This document shows positions 27,151 to 38,434 of a DNA stretch of 64,000 nucleotides, in pieces. Numbering within the stretch: position 1 is the stretch's first letter; the number at the start of each line of letters is the position of its first letter. The DNA is from Polyodon spathula. Its lineage: Eukaryota > Chordata > Actinopteri > Acipenseriformes > Polyodontidae. The DNA lies in the NCBI RefSeq assembly GCF_017654505.1, contig NC_054558.1:9126298-9190297 (forward strand). Direction: 5' to 3'. The notes under the pieces are model-generated. The model was given only the letters and a program-made list of their open reading frames with translations, ran no database searches and was not told the DNA's origin. A program made the position numbers and the translations under genes.

Positions 27151-29780
27151 TGGAGAAGGTGTTAATGTTACACTTCAGTACAACCAGAATAGTTTAGTGC
27201 GCCTCTGGTATTGCTGAATTGCATAGCACGAGCAGTTCATACAAAATGCAAAACTATTCAGGAGAGACAATTTCACACGTAAGTGATGGAATCCGAGTTT
27301 AAAAGCAGCTTTTAAAGATGAATGTGAAGCGTGGTTTTCCAGCCCTCTCCTCTGAACTCTCAGTGTCAGTGCAGCGACACATTCCTTAAGAGGTTCTGAA
27401 ATACACATACAGTATCCACTGCTGCCAAAAAAGAACCTGCCTCTCATTTTATGAGGCTGTAAAAAGAAAAAAGATTGATCATTTTAAAAGGTGGCTGAAA
27501 GTAGAGATTCCAGCTCTTTTGTATCCCAGTGATTCCCCAGTTTATTATAGAGTGGCGCATCTTCAGTTTAGATAATCAATAATATTAAACATCAGTAATG
27601 TTCAAGGACAATGGCTGATCTGTATATGCACTGTGTACGACTCAGAAGTGACTGCTGACTGTTTCATATTGGAAGAGGATTGTAACATCGGACACTATCC
27701 CAACACAGTGCCAGTGTTGAGGAAGCTGTAGACACATAAGCGGTGCTCTGCCTGCTGAGGGTGTAGCTAATCCAAAGAAACCACCATTGCTAATAAAGTA
27801 GCCACACACACTGTATTTAGAAAGCGTTCAATAACTGCAATGTGACTGATGAATGGATGCACAGAAGAATATATTCATAAAACAATCACTTAAAACCTGC
27901 CAATGTAACAAATGAGAATAAGACTGTTGTGATATAACACTCCTCTAGAAGACTCCACCGTCGCCTGGCTGTGTGCCCTTGTGACCGATAGCAATCTAGT
28001 TACCTCCTCTCTCTCATGCCTTATTGCTCATTGGTACTGCATAGCTACACATGATGTGCCAATGCCAAATGACTGATTCAAAACAAAACAAGGGTGTGAT
28101 AGTTTCCATATGACCACTCCTGTAATAATGTAGCTTTTCAAGTTTGCGTCATGTTTGAAAGAAAGGTCTCCCACTATTTCGGTTTCCATCAGAAGTGAAG
28201 GCTGTATTTACAAAATAAAAAAGCAGTGAAATGTGTCCTGGTGTGTGTATCTTGCAACCAGCGGTCCTGGCTGGGAATCTCTCCTGTGTTTCATACAAGT
28301 TCGCCCCTCCTCTCCCCTGCTGCACTCTCTAAGCTGTCAGCAGTCTGAGGAATCAGAAAGGATTCCTGAAAAAACCTTCTGATCAACCAGCTCCTGCAGG
28401 AGATCATTTCTGCACACTGCTTTTCTCCCATTAGGGGGCCCCTGTTGTCTAACTGGATCAGCTGCAGCTGTACCCCCAGATTAGAGACCCCTGCCTGGGC
28501 AGGGAACATCCAATAGCAGCCTGGCTACACAGGGCCTCACAGCGGTCAAAAGCTCTGTGCTTTCTCCTCACACGTTCACTCCCTCCCCGCCCTGGCAGAT
28601 ATGAGTCAGGGAGTTGCCATGACCACCAGTCTACGGTATAGAACAAACAAACTGTCCAGAAGCAGGGTTTACAGACGTGTGTTTTTTGTGTAACAGTCTG
28701 GTACTTTCTGTACTGTGGTTCTGGCACAGAGTCAAGGACCACATGTCTCTCATACATTCCAGGAAGCCCGGCTTGTTTTCCTGGTAAAAATAGACTGATC
28801 TGACAGAACTGCCCTGTAGGAGCTGGAAGTACTTCTGGCATAGATACATTACAGGATCAAAATGATGAGCCTCATCTCTGCCATGGGGACTTGCTTAAAG
28901 AATTATTCTTTTTTTTGTTTAAGATTGTTTTGATGGATTTAAGACACTAACACAGATCTGTGTAACGCACCAAGACAGGCAAGTGATTCTGAAAACTTTC
29001 TGAAACATGGTTCAGTTCTCCTGTATGTTTTCAAGTGGCTACCTCTAATCAAGTTGCAAGTGTATTTCTCTCGCTCTCTTCGCTTTGATAAGCAAATTCT
29101 CTTAATCTACATTTGAAAAGCTGATATGAACACAGGAAATCTGCTTCTATCGAACCTGTGGTGTCTGAAACGTTGAGAATGCTGTGACATTGACATTGCA
29201 AGTGTGTGATCTACACTCAGTGTAGGTCTAATTGTAGCTGGTGTGGTGTTCATAGATTCCAATGGGGATGCACAATACACTCGTGATCCTGGTTTGAGTC
29301 ACAATAGTTCCTAATAAAATGACCGCACGCTGGCTTCATCTTTTCACTGAACTACACGTCAGTGGCACATACAATCCCCCAGGGTTTCATACCCACCCCA
29401 CTTTGACCCACTATCCCACAATGAGGCTCGGTGAAGTCGGGGATCGTTCTCTCTCTCGGTCTCCCGTCAACATGAGCGCCAACCCAAACAAGTAAACAGT
29501 CAGCAGGAGCCCCGCTTCCTGTAAACACGATCCAAGTTGATCCTTCGTGGAGCAGCTGTGAAGCGTGAAGCCGCTCTCTCTCTCCCTTGGGAAAACGATT
29601 CCCCTCACAGGCTGCGTCCGTTGCATCCGCTCACACTTAATGAGGCGGCTTCAAAGCCGAGCAAGTAGAGTACCGTACCATGATGATAATGATGACCGCG
29701 GATTCCATCACATTTGCATTCCTATATATGCATTTTTGATATATCACAGTCATGTATCTATATATGTTACAGTCAACAGT

Positions 29781-30352
29781 TGATCTGGAGCTGTGTGATC
29801 TGTGTATTGATCTGGGGCTGTGTGATCTGTGTATTGATATGGGGCTGTGTGATCTGTGTATTGATCTGGGGCTGTGTTACAGATCTTTATATTGATCTGG
29901 GGCTGTGTGATCTGTATATTGATCTGAGGCTGTGTTACTGATCTGCATATTGATCTGGGGCTGTGTGATCTGTATATTGATCTGAGGCTGTGTTACTGAT
30001 CTGCATATTGATCTAGGGCTGTGTGATCTGTATATTGATCTGGGGCTGTGTTACTGATCTGTATATTGATCTGGGGCTGTGTGATCTGTGTATTGATCTG
30101 GGGCTGTGTGATCTGTGTATTGATCTGGGGCTGTGTGATCTGTGTATTGATCTGGGGCTGTGTGATCTGTATATTGATCTGGGACTGTGTTACAGATCTG
30201 TATATTGATCTGGGGCTGTGTGATCTGTATATTGATCTGGGGCTGTGTTATTGATCTGTATATTGATCTGGGGCTGTGTGATCTGTATATTGATCTGGGG
30301 CTGTGTGATCTGTATATTGATCTGGGGCTGTGTGATCTGTATATTGATATAA
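29781..30352. repeat. 27-bp minisatellite, about 20 copies
   Basis: Head-to-tail units GATCTGGGGCTGTGTGATCTGTATATT with variants (TAC insertion giving 30 bp, GTGTATT instead of GTATATT). Because most units are a multiple of three and lack stops, long frames cross it; they are not genes. Confidence 0.92.
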
Positions 30353-30879
30353 CTCACAGTGTTTTTTATCACCCCTGTCTTGTACTCGCCTGTCTTAGTT
30401 GGAGTTTGTTTTTAATCTTCAATAAAACTGTAATCGTATTCATAACAGTAGCGTATAAAGAACATGTTTAGTTAAACAGATATATTTATCCCACCCACTC
30501 ATACCAATGCGTTACCTGCTATATATTTGTTTATTTAGATAAATCTGTCTATAGTTACACTGGCTTTATTTAGATCAAACTAAGGTACTGCTTCTTTAAT
30601 AAGTCTGGTTAACGACCCGCTAACCCTTGTATTATTATTATTATCATTAAATATGGATACAGTAACAATTCATTATCGCCTGTTTTTTTGTTAAAGTTAC
30701 CAATATTATCTCATCGATCGCGCCCTATACAAATACTATGGTGGTAGTTTTCCGAGGGGCGAACAGAAAAAAAAAAAAGTTTAAGATGTCCCAGAATGAA
30801 ATGTGAGTTTCCACTTCGATCTCTGACAAGGGATCCCGTCTGCTAGAGGAAAGGCGCTCACGTGTGCTGTGACGTGTTT

Positions 30880-31168
30880 ACGAGCCAGCAAACACGTGTC
30901 CCTGCGTGTGCCCGCCCAGCCCAGCCCAGCCCCTCGGAGGATTCCGCCCCTTCCATGGCGTGCTTGAGCGTGGTAGTATTTTCTGGAATTGCGCAAGTGA
31001 GAAGCGAATTAGTTTGGTGGAGCTCGGGAAAGGCAGCATAGAGTCGCGGGAAAGAGGATCAGTTCGGAATAACTTCAACTGCTCGTCAAACAAAACGCTT
31101 GCCACGGCAACGGAGCACACACCAGTCCATTCATGCACGCATTCGTCGCGGCTAATTGTTATTTCAAT
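30880..31168 (+). promoter_or_regulatory. Possible distal promoter and noncoding first exon
   Basis: A CpG-containing, GC-rich island upstream of CDKN1A ends in a strong donor (CAAT|GTAAGTA at 31168/31169). It carries a near-perfect RFX X-box palindrome, CTTGCCACGGCAAC (31098-31111), and a CACGTG E-box (about 30893). It could be an alternative CDKN1A 5' exon or the first exon of a separate noncoding RNA. No coding frame is convincing. Confidence 0.35.
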
Positions 31169-32485
31169 GTAAGTATATGATCTAATATACTGATAGATAT
31201 AGTTTTTTTTTTTTTTCTCTGGTTCTGTTAAATGAGACTACATCTACTTTTATTTTTAGTTTAAAGATTAGTTATTACGGTCCGTACTTGTTTCCAGCTG
31301 CCTGTCAATCTGAAAACACCTGGGTCTATAATGAGTGACACTAATTCTGTTCTGTTTGGAGAATAGCATTGGGGGTTTATATTATAGACGAATATGAATT
31401 GAATGGTTGACATTGTTTATTATTTATTAATTTAATGTTCTATGATTTTAAATTAGTTTTGATCCCTTTTTTTAAAGTAGGCCGGTAATCTGAGTACAGT
31501 TGGTGTATTTATATTTACTGATTTTTGTTTTTTCTGTAGTTTAAACTTTGCTTTTTCCGGATATCTTATCAATAATTCGTGTTAAAACAGTTTGAAACAG
31601 ATTACACAATATACCGGGAAGGGCGGTGCTCTACCCTGCTGTGTACAGTGAGAATGTTTCTCCTGGATTTGTACCACCGCTCAGCTGATTGCATGAACAT
31701 TTTCGATGTTATTTTGTACAAGTTACATTTCGGACTGAGTCCTCTCTCAGAATCCCACGAAAGGGGGCGGGTCCATATTACACAAGGATTACATCAGACG
31801 GCTGCAGCACCAATCATATCCGCTACTGATACTCTTGGCAAAACAGTACTGTTCATTATAGCAGTAGCGGATAGCACAATCTGCGTCACTTTGAAATGTC
31901 GAAGCTAGTAAAGAAAAGTAAAGTAAAAAAAAAAAAAAAAGTTTCCCCTAATAAAAAAATCAAAATAATATCCAGTCACTTTTGTAATCTAAACAAGGTG
32001 GGATGCTTGTATCTCATGTAATGTAAACAAGGTGGGATGCTTGTAATGTCACTGCTATTTGTTTATTTCACCTTTTAATTATATAAGCGCTGTATTTTTT
32101 ATTTTCCAAACAGCTTTCTAATAACCATAGTAGCAAGGCTATTGATTTGAATGCACGTTGGATGATGGTTATTATCGGTGATATAGAGGGTACGGCTTAC
32201 CTGTGAAAACCAGCCTTGCCTAACAAGGAAGGAGGAAGCAGGTAACAGTGGGGACTTTCCAGGACAGCACCCATTGTGAGGTCATCGCTGCTTCACTGAG
32301 TGTTCTGAGAAAGAGGTCTATACATTGAGACATGAACCCAGCACGTCAATGGCATGACTCGCACTGAGTCATCAGCCATATAAATATAGATGTATATAAA
32401 TTGTCTCAGTCCAGTAAGGCTTGTCTTGCATGGGTAGACATGACGAGACTAGTTACTGTCTGGAGAATGAGCATGCAGGAAATCC

Positions 32486-33092
32486 ACTAGAATTCAAATG
32501 AGTCTCGAGCCTCTGTTATATACACTAGAATTCAATTGAGCCTTGAGCCTCTATTATATACACTAGAATTCAATTGAGCCTCGAGCCTCTGTTATATACA
32601 CTAGAATTCAATTGAGCCTTGAGCCTCTATTATATACACTAGAATTCAATTGAGCCTTGAGCCTCTATTATATACACTAGAATTCAATTGAGCCTCGAGC
32701 CTCTGTTATATACACTAGAATTCAATTGAGCCTCGAGCCTCTGTTATATACACTAGAATTCAAATGAGCCTCGAGCCTCTATTATATACACTAGAATTCA
32801 ATTGAGCCTCGAGCCTCTGTTATATACACTAGAATTCAATTGAGCCTCGAGCCTCTGTTAGATACACTTGAATTCAAATGAGCCTCGAGCCTGTATTATA
32901 TACACTTGAATTCAATTGAGCCTCGAACCTCTATTATATACACTAGAATTCAATTGAGCCTCGAGCCTCTATTATATACACTAGAATTCAATTGAGCCTC
33001 GAGTCTCTGTTATATACACTAGAATTCAGTTGAGCCTCGAGCCTCTATTATATACACTAGAATTCAGTTGAGCCTCGAGCCTCTATTATACA
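32486..33092. repeat. 38-bp minisatellite, about 16 copies
   Basis: Units of 38 bp containing CTAGAATTCAATTGAGCC and TCGAGCCTCTRTTATATACA, nearly identical, with A/G and C/T variants shared between units. Confidence 0.93.
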
Positions 33093-33672
33093 TGATTTCT
33101 GTTTCGACAGATTAAGCAGAAGCTGGTATTAATGAAAATGTTCCTGGCTGCTGGTGATTCTAGGGTTAGTTTTAAAGAGTGTATCAAACATTATTTAACC
33201 TTCCAAAATATACTTCATCATCATCATCATCATCATAATAATAATAATTTATGAACTTGAGCCAGTATTAATGTCAGATCTTTGACTGATAGGAACGTCC
33301 ATATGTATGCATTGGAGGGTGGTTAGCGAATGTGATATGCAGTACTGTATCTGGCAAATGTAACACGGTAACATATTTTTTAGTTCATAGATTAAAATAA
33401 AAGTCAAATATTTCCCATGCCGTCATGAATATGCTGTTACTGCCTTGTTATCAAACACATCGGGCGGCTGGCCCTTCAAGCAAATGAATGACTGTAAACT
33501 GCCCAGTCCAGCTTACTGGAATTCTGTCCGAGTGCCGTTGGAAAGGTCTGTAAGAGACGGAGAGTCTAGAATGACTTACACGTACAGCAAGTACCCAGCT
33601 GAGCGTACCTGCCACCCTACAGTGAAATATCCACAGAGAGAGAGCCAGCGCTGGACAAGCCCAGGGATCGTG

Positions 33673-33805
33673 AAACATGCCCCAGCACAGAGAGATCCAG
33701 CGCTGGACAAGCCCAGGGAAAGCGAAACATACAAGCAGGAATATCCAACAGGGCTGTGGGACTTGCCCTTGCATGTTTGTGTAGGGAACGTGTTCAGGCA
33801 TGTAG
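33673..33805 (+). promoter_or_regulatory. cdkn1a: Candidate p53 response element cluster
   Basis: Half-sites of the form RRRCWWGYYY: AAACATGCCC (33673-33682, 10/10); GGACTTGCCC directly followed by TTGCATGTTT (33759-33778, 18/20 together, no spacer); GAACGTGTTC followed by AGGCATGTAG (33786-33805, 17/20). They lie 55-190 bases before the inferred TATA box of CDKN1A, the classic p53 target, so the placement fits the function. Binding itself is inference. Confidence 0.5.
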
Positions 33806-33854
33806 CAGCGTGTGAGTCACACTGCACTCCCTGCAGAGCAGGTTCCTCCCAGCA

Positions 33855-33993
33855 GGGTGTATAACCCTGCCATTGGTTTAGAGATGTTTAAAGGCTGAGC
33901 AGCCCGGACACTGATTCACTGAGCAGTGCTCTGATAGACTCCTGAGTCTGACTCCTCACACAGGGATCACTGCAAGGAAACGCTGTGAGGATG
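33855..33993 (+). promoter_or_regulatory. cdkn1a: CDKN1A proximal promoter and noncoding exon 1
   Basis: TATAAC at 33860-33865 and an inverted CCAAT (ATTGG, 33872-33876) precede a short candidate exon that begins near 33890 and ends at GATG|GTAAAG (33992/33993) or at the alternative GTAAAG|GTAGGG a few bases on. No coding frame is needed, as vertebrate CDKN1A exon 1 is noncoding. The start is inferred, not seen. Confidence 0.45.
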
Positions 33994-34374
33994 GTAAAGG
34001 TAGGGGACACTGAGCAGGCAGAGCGAGAGGTGCTGTGTGATAAACCACTACACCAGATCCATCGTTAGAGGGCTGGGGTTTATTTACTAATCCACTTCTT
34101 AATAGTTTCTAATCTGTATCTGAGCGTATAAGAGATTGTTGCTTATTTTTTTTTAACTCCAGTGTGCTTCCTTTTTTGGGTGTTTAAAGCTGCAAAACTG
34201 TTTTGTAACATTAAGATTTTTCTCCTTGCATAAAAATAATGCAAAATCAACTTTGGGGGTGGAATTTTTATTTTAAACTAGATCTGCACAAACCTCTGAA
34301 GTGTGATGTGCACCCCTGGCTAAAATAATTGTCCTTTTAAGTTGTTATTCTACATTGATTTGTGTACAGTGCAT

Positions 34375-34389
34375 AGTGCCATCTGGTGG
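34375..34389 (-). promoter_or_regulatory. CTCF-type motif
   Basis: Minus-strand CCACCAGATGGCACT matches the core consensus CCASYAGRKGGCRSY at 15 of 15 positions. It lies about 190 bp before CDKN1A coding exon 2. Confidence 0.5.
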
Positions 34390-34570
34390 CTGAGTCCTGA
34401 AGAGCATGTCTGTGCGATCTGCACAGGGCAAACAGCACTTCTCCAGTGCCAGTCAAGTGCTATCTGAGGGGCTGTAATGAAAGGGAGCGTATATGAGGGC
34501 GCTGTGCTCAGTGGGTGTAGAGCTGTACTCAGTGTGATCCTGACCTCTCCTGCCCCCTCTTGCCCCGCAG

Positions 34571-36406
34571 TGTGACACCATGGCTCCTCAGAACAGAATC
34601 CTGACGCCCTCCTTCAACACTTCGGTGTGCCGCTCCCTGTTCGGGCCGGTAGACCGGGAGCAGCTGCGAGCCGAGTTCCAGGAGAGCATGCGCAAGACCC
34701 TGGAGGAGGCAACACACAAGTGGAGCTTCGACTTTGTGAACGAGAGCCCCCTGGAGGGGGGAGACTTCCAGTGGGAGGGGGTCCCGGGGGGCAAGGTACC
34801 CGTGCTGTACCACCCCTGCGTGGTGAGGGCTAGCAGGCAGGGGGCACTGTGCACAAAGGAAAGGGAAAGCAGAAGGAAGCAGACCAGCATTACAGGTAGG
34901 CAGTCGGCTGTCTTGAGTGTGGTACTGAGAAGCGTGAAGTGCCTTATTCTTTTCAAATAACACAACTCCATGTTCTTGTCGCTTACTGGCTTCTTCAACG
35001 TGCTAGGAAAGTTTCCAACATTTTTTGCAATTTAATTAATAAACTGACTTAAAATAAGTAAAACACGCCTTTTAAGTTGGTGCGGATTGTTTTAAACTGC
35101 CCTTTGTAGTGCGGAACTTTCCAACACACACGCATTTGAATCGCCTCCAGGTGGCGCCATTGTGCCAGGATTGTCTGAATCTGCCTTCCATTCATTAAAT
35201 GGGAGGGAGGAGGAGGGGCGGAGTTATTGAGCCTTTTTTTACATGATGTATTGTAATGCAGGAATACTGTATTGATTGTAACATGATACAAGAACAAAAG
35301 CATAGCAGAGCCCAGTGCACTTCACCAGCAGGTTCTGGGATGAACAATACCTGTGTTTTACAGCTGGTATAAATTCATACTTTTCCTAACTTTTTTAATT
35401 CTTGTCTTTTAACAAAATAGGTCATCATTAATTGAACATTTGATCTTATGCATTCTGTATCATGACATAAGTGTAGCATTTAATCATTAAAAAAAAAAAA
35501 ACATTAAAAATGTAATAATCACTTTGTTAGAATGCTGAACATGCAGCTGTTATCACTGTGTGTTGTAACACTACGGTTAGATGCTAGTCACAGAAAGTAC
35601 TCTGCTGCCACCTAGTGTACGAAACTTAACACTGCAACTGCAACGTGGTGCTTCTGTGAAAGGGAGCTCAGCCATGATTTGAAATGTATTTCTAAGACTA
35701 TTCTGCTACTACCAAGTAGTGGTCAGTAAGCGCTGATGCAAGTCGTTATTATGTTGTTATTGTTGCCCCCGCTGCTCACTGTGTGCTGTTTAACTGTCTC
35801 TGGTCTGCCCCTCACTGCTCTCTCTCTCATGCAGATTTCTACCAGTCGAAGAGGAGGCGGGTACAGTCTGCCCGGAAGTTGGAGCAGTGAAGCTGGAGTG
35901 GAGCTCACGGCTCTCACTCTGAGGTCCCACAAGCACTTTGCTCTCGTCGTGCCTGCCCTCAGGAACAGCTGGACATCGCGGTGCTGCGAAAGACTCGCTC
36001 TGCCAACATTTTATTTATCAAGCTCCTTACAAACCTCCAAAGAGCCTTGTCTCGCAAGGATCTTCATTTAAAGTAGCAAAGGACTGTCTTCTCCCTTCCC
36101 TCTTCTTCACTGTAAGCTGTGCAAGCCTGGCTGTAGCGAGCATTCCAATAGAACCGCGGTGGCACTCCATTGGAATTCATTCTGATTCTATGTGCTGTGT
36201 GAGAACCACTACACCAGAGCCACTCTGGCGAACTCCCCTTAGTGGATATATTGCAAACTGGGCACAAGCATGACCCCTTCTAAGGTTGTAAGCATGTTTG
36301 AAATGACTTTGTGAACTCAGGAAATGGGCTGCCATCTCGGTGACAGTTACATCCGCGGTCCAAATTAAAGAAGGCGGCTAGTAAAATAAAATTTGTTCAA
36401 ACTACA
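34571..36406 (+). CDS. cdkn1a: CDKN1A (p21Cip1) CDK inhibitor
   Basis: A nuclear inhibitor of cyclin-CDK complexes and of PCNA. Coding exon 2 is 34571-34895 (CCGCAG acceptor, ATG at 34580, donor ACAG|GTAGGC). Coding exon 3 starts at 35835 and stops at TGA 35888-35890. Together they give 123 residues. The N-terminal half is the CDI domain: cyclin-binding RSLFGPVD (residues 18-25) and a CDK-binding stretch with WSFDFVNESPLEGGDFQW. The C-terminus, made only when exons 2 and 3 join (codon split g|at), is the PCNA-binding PIP box QTSITDFY followed by basic KRRR, a probable nuclear signal. It is shorter than human p21 (164 residues), mostly by loss of the central linker. Polyadenylation is probably at AATAAA 36385-36390. 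The upstream p53-like sites and the SRSF3 neighbour both support the identification. Confidence 0.93.
35144..35158 (+). promoter_or_regulatory. CTCF-type motif
   Basis: CCTCCAGGTGGCGCC matches the CTCF core at 14 of 15 positions, plus strand, in the intron between the CDKN1A coding exons. It points away from the minus-strand motif at 34375. Confidence 0.45.
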
Positions 36407-36513
36407 TTTTTTTTATTTAACAAATTCTTGCTTGCAAAACAGGTATTTTGTCAAGATACGATTCAGTATTTTAAGCATTATGCATTATGAGAACAGGCTA
36501 ATGTAATGGAAGT

Positions 36514-36514
<1 letters not shown>

Positions 36515-36602
<88 letters not shown>
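36515..36602. repeat. (TA)n microsatellite
   Basis: About 44 perfect TA units just downstream of CDKN1A. Confidence 0.95.
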
Positions 36603-36608
<6 letters not shown>

Positions 36609-36951
36609 TATTTTTTATTGTATAATATTTTATTATGTTCTCAGCACAGAAAAATTCGATCTGTTGCTGCTTTAACATGGGGCTTCCTGCAAGCACACAC
36701 ACGCAGACGCATGCAGACATATTAGTATCATATGAATATTAAGTAGCATGTAATGTTGCTGACAGCCTCCTCATGTGTTACAGTGCCTGTAGATAATGTT
36801 GCTTGTGTTTCATATCTGCTTGATTAAATCTTTGCATTGTTTAAAACTGTTTGGGAAGGTTGGGAAGTTCACTGGGTTTGAGCACAGCTCTGAAAAGTTA
36901 TTAAACAAATCACAACCATTAGGTATCCAGTTCAGGTCAAAGTTGGGCTTG

Positions 36952-37045
36952 ATGCTATAATGTTAGGGTCAGGGGTATATTGATGGTACAGTGTTAGGGT
37001 CAGGGGTATATTGATGGTATAATGTTAGGGTCAGGGGTACTGGGT
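36952..37045. repeat. 31-bp short tandem repeat, three copies
   Basis: Three units of about 31-33 bp with the shared core AATGTTAGGGTCAGGGGTA and a TATTGATGGTAT tail. Confidence 0.8.
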
Positions 37046-37487
37046 TAGCAGTATGGTTATACAAAACTTCTTAATGGGAAAAGATTCAGCCCTGTTTAAA
37101 TGAGCCACAGAAAACAGAAGTTAACAATCTTTTAGCATGTCTGTTTTTTTAGTACAGGCCCTTGTTGTGGCAGAAAAGAAAGCAAGCAGGGTCTCTGTTA
37201 ATTCTTTCAGTTTAGCTTTCTGTTCCCCTGCTTGTTTAAGCTCAATGATGTTTCTTGACAGCTCTTGTTTCACAAGCCACTTACACTTCTGTAAATAATA
37301 AATTGTGGTGTATAAAAAAAAGTCTGTTGAGACTTTTACTGAAGTTAATAAAGTCATTATTTATTGTAAAACATAATATTGTGTTTTTGTTGTTACGTTT
37401 ATGAAAAATAAATTAATTCTTCTTGTTTAATTTGTCTCTGTGTTTTGGTACTTTCAGTCTACACACGGTTCATTTTACAAAACTACA

Positions 37488-37690
37488 AAATATTACACAA
37501 GTCAAGGTCTCTTCAACTCTTCAGACTTTATGTTCAGCCCATCAGTGCTGGTCCGCTTCCTAGCTGCTGACTGATCTTTGTTACGCTGGGTTTTAAAGGA
37601 CCCAAGTGTTTCTGCCTCAACAGCATGACTAGGTAGCCCATTCCATCCCACCACCGCTCTCTGTCCTGAGTCTGTATCCATTTAATGGAA
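37488..37690 (-). mobile_element. CR1 3' fragment, old
   Basis: The plus-strand text TTTCTGCCTCAACAGCATGACTAGGTAGCCCATTCC parallels the 3' region of the larger CR1 copy (TCAGCTTCAACAACATTACTGGGGAGCTGATTCC at about 8880-8914). It is the same orientation and more diverged. Confidence 0.6.
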
Positions 37691-38239
37691 AAAGAAACTT
37701 TGAAGCAGGTTTATCAAAGGTATTCACCATCTTTGGGTCAGTGTGGCACACTGGAACCAGACCACCCAGAATGTCAGATCAGGTGTTGAAACGCTTGCTC
37801 TAATTGTCTTGGAACATGTTTGCTAGTGTTATAACACATGCCTATTTCTCTTTCACAGCGCTGATACATTTGTCTCGAGCGTGTATTTTGTGTCTTGAAT
37901 GTATGTTTAGATCATAGATATGTTAATTTGAATTTCACACCGACAACTGAGTCAACCAGTGCAAGTTCCTGTCACCTCGGGCTTTCAACATTTTGCAAGT
38001 AGCTTAAGTGAAACTAGCGAACCTGGTATGACAGCAGTCTCTAACAAACCATTAGACACATTACAATGCATTTAGAAGTCTGCAAAATAAGAGGGTCTTC
38101 TTTGTGCCACTGCTCAGCAGAGCCCCTCATCAAACAGATGAGTCTGTCTGTTGCAGGCTTCATGGCAGTTCGGTAGCTGCTGTCAGAAAGTGGAAGCACA
38201 CTCAACACTTTTGTAGACAGTTGCTAGTGGGTAGCAGGC

Positions 38240-38434
38240 ATACAGGAAGTTCCGTGTTGCTATAGTTTCTTAAAGAGGAAACCACCCCAAGAGCCTGCGA
38301 TGAAGCAACCCCACAAGAAGCTTGCCTGCCGTGATGGGTCAGCAGAGCTATTCGCTCCGCACCACAGCATCTGAAACTCTGTCGAGCTCATTCTAGCGGT
38401 ACCGAGCACACAGCAAGAAGCCACGCGTCTCTCG
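38240..38434 (+). promoter_or_regulatory. rab44: Candidate RAB44 promoter and noncoding first exon
   Basis: A strong donor (CTCG|GTAAGT, 38434/38435) ends a GC-rich stretch with no compelling frame. Just upstream are ETS/PU.1-type motifs ACAGGAAGT (38242-38250) and AAAGAGGAA (38272-38280). The first RAB44 coding exon has its own acceptor 25 bases before the ATG, so an upstream noncoding exon must exist, and this is the best candidate in the preceding 3 kb. The pairing is inference. Confidence 0.35.

Larger units (their letters stand above)
24500..30870. other. Intergenic stretch between SRSF3 and CDKN1A
   Basis: No gene recognised. It holds a tRNA-derived SINE, two LINE fragments, a (TA)n run, GGGTTAGGGT-like G-rich sequence at about 26375-26415, and a 27-bp minisatellite. 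Other open frames here show no family motifs. Confidence 0.5.

Noticed and set aside
29714..30471. Open frames rich in Leu, Cys, Asp and Ile
   Set aside because: They are products of the 27-bp minisatellite, whose unit is divisible by three.
37121..37357. Minus-strand frame with LKQAGEQKAKLKELTETLLA
   Set aside because: Coding-like in part, yet no start context, partner exon or known family; it could be transposon debris.
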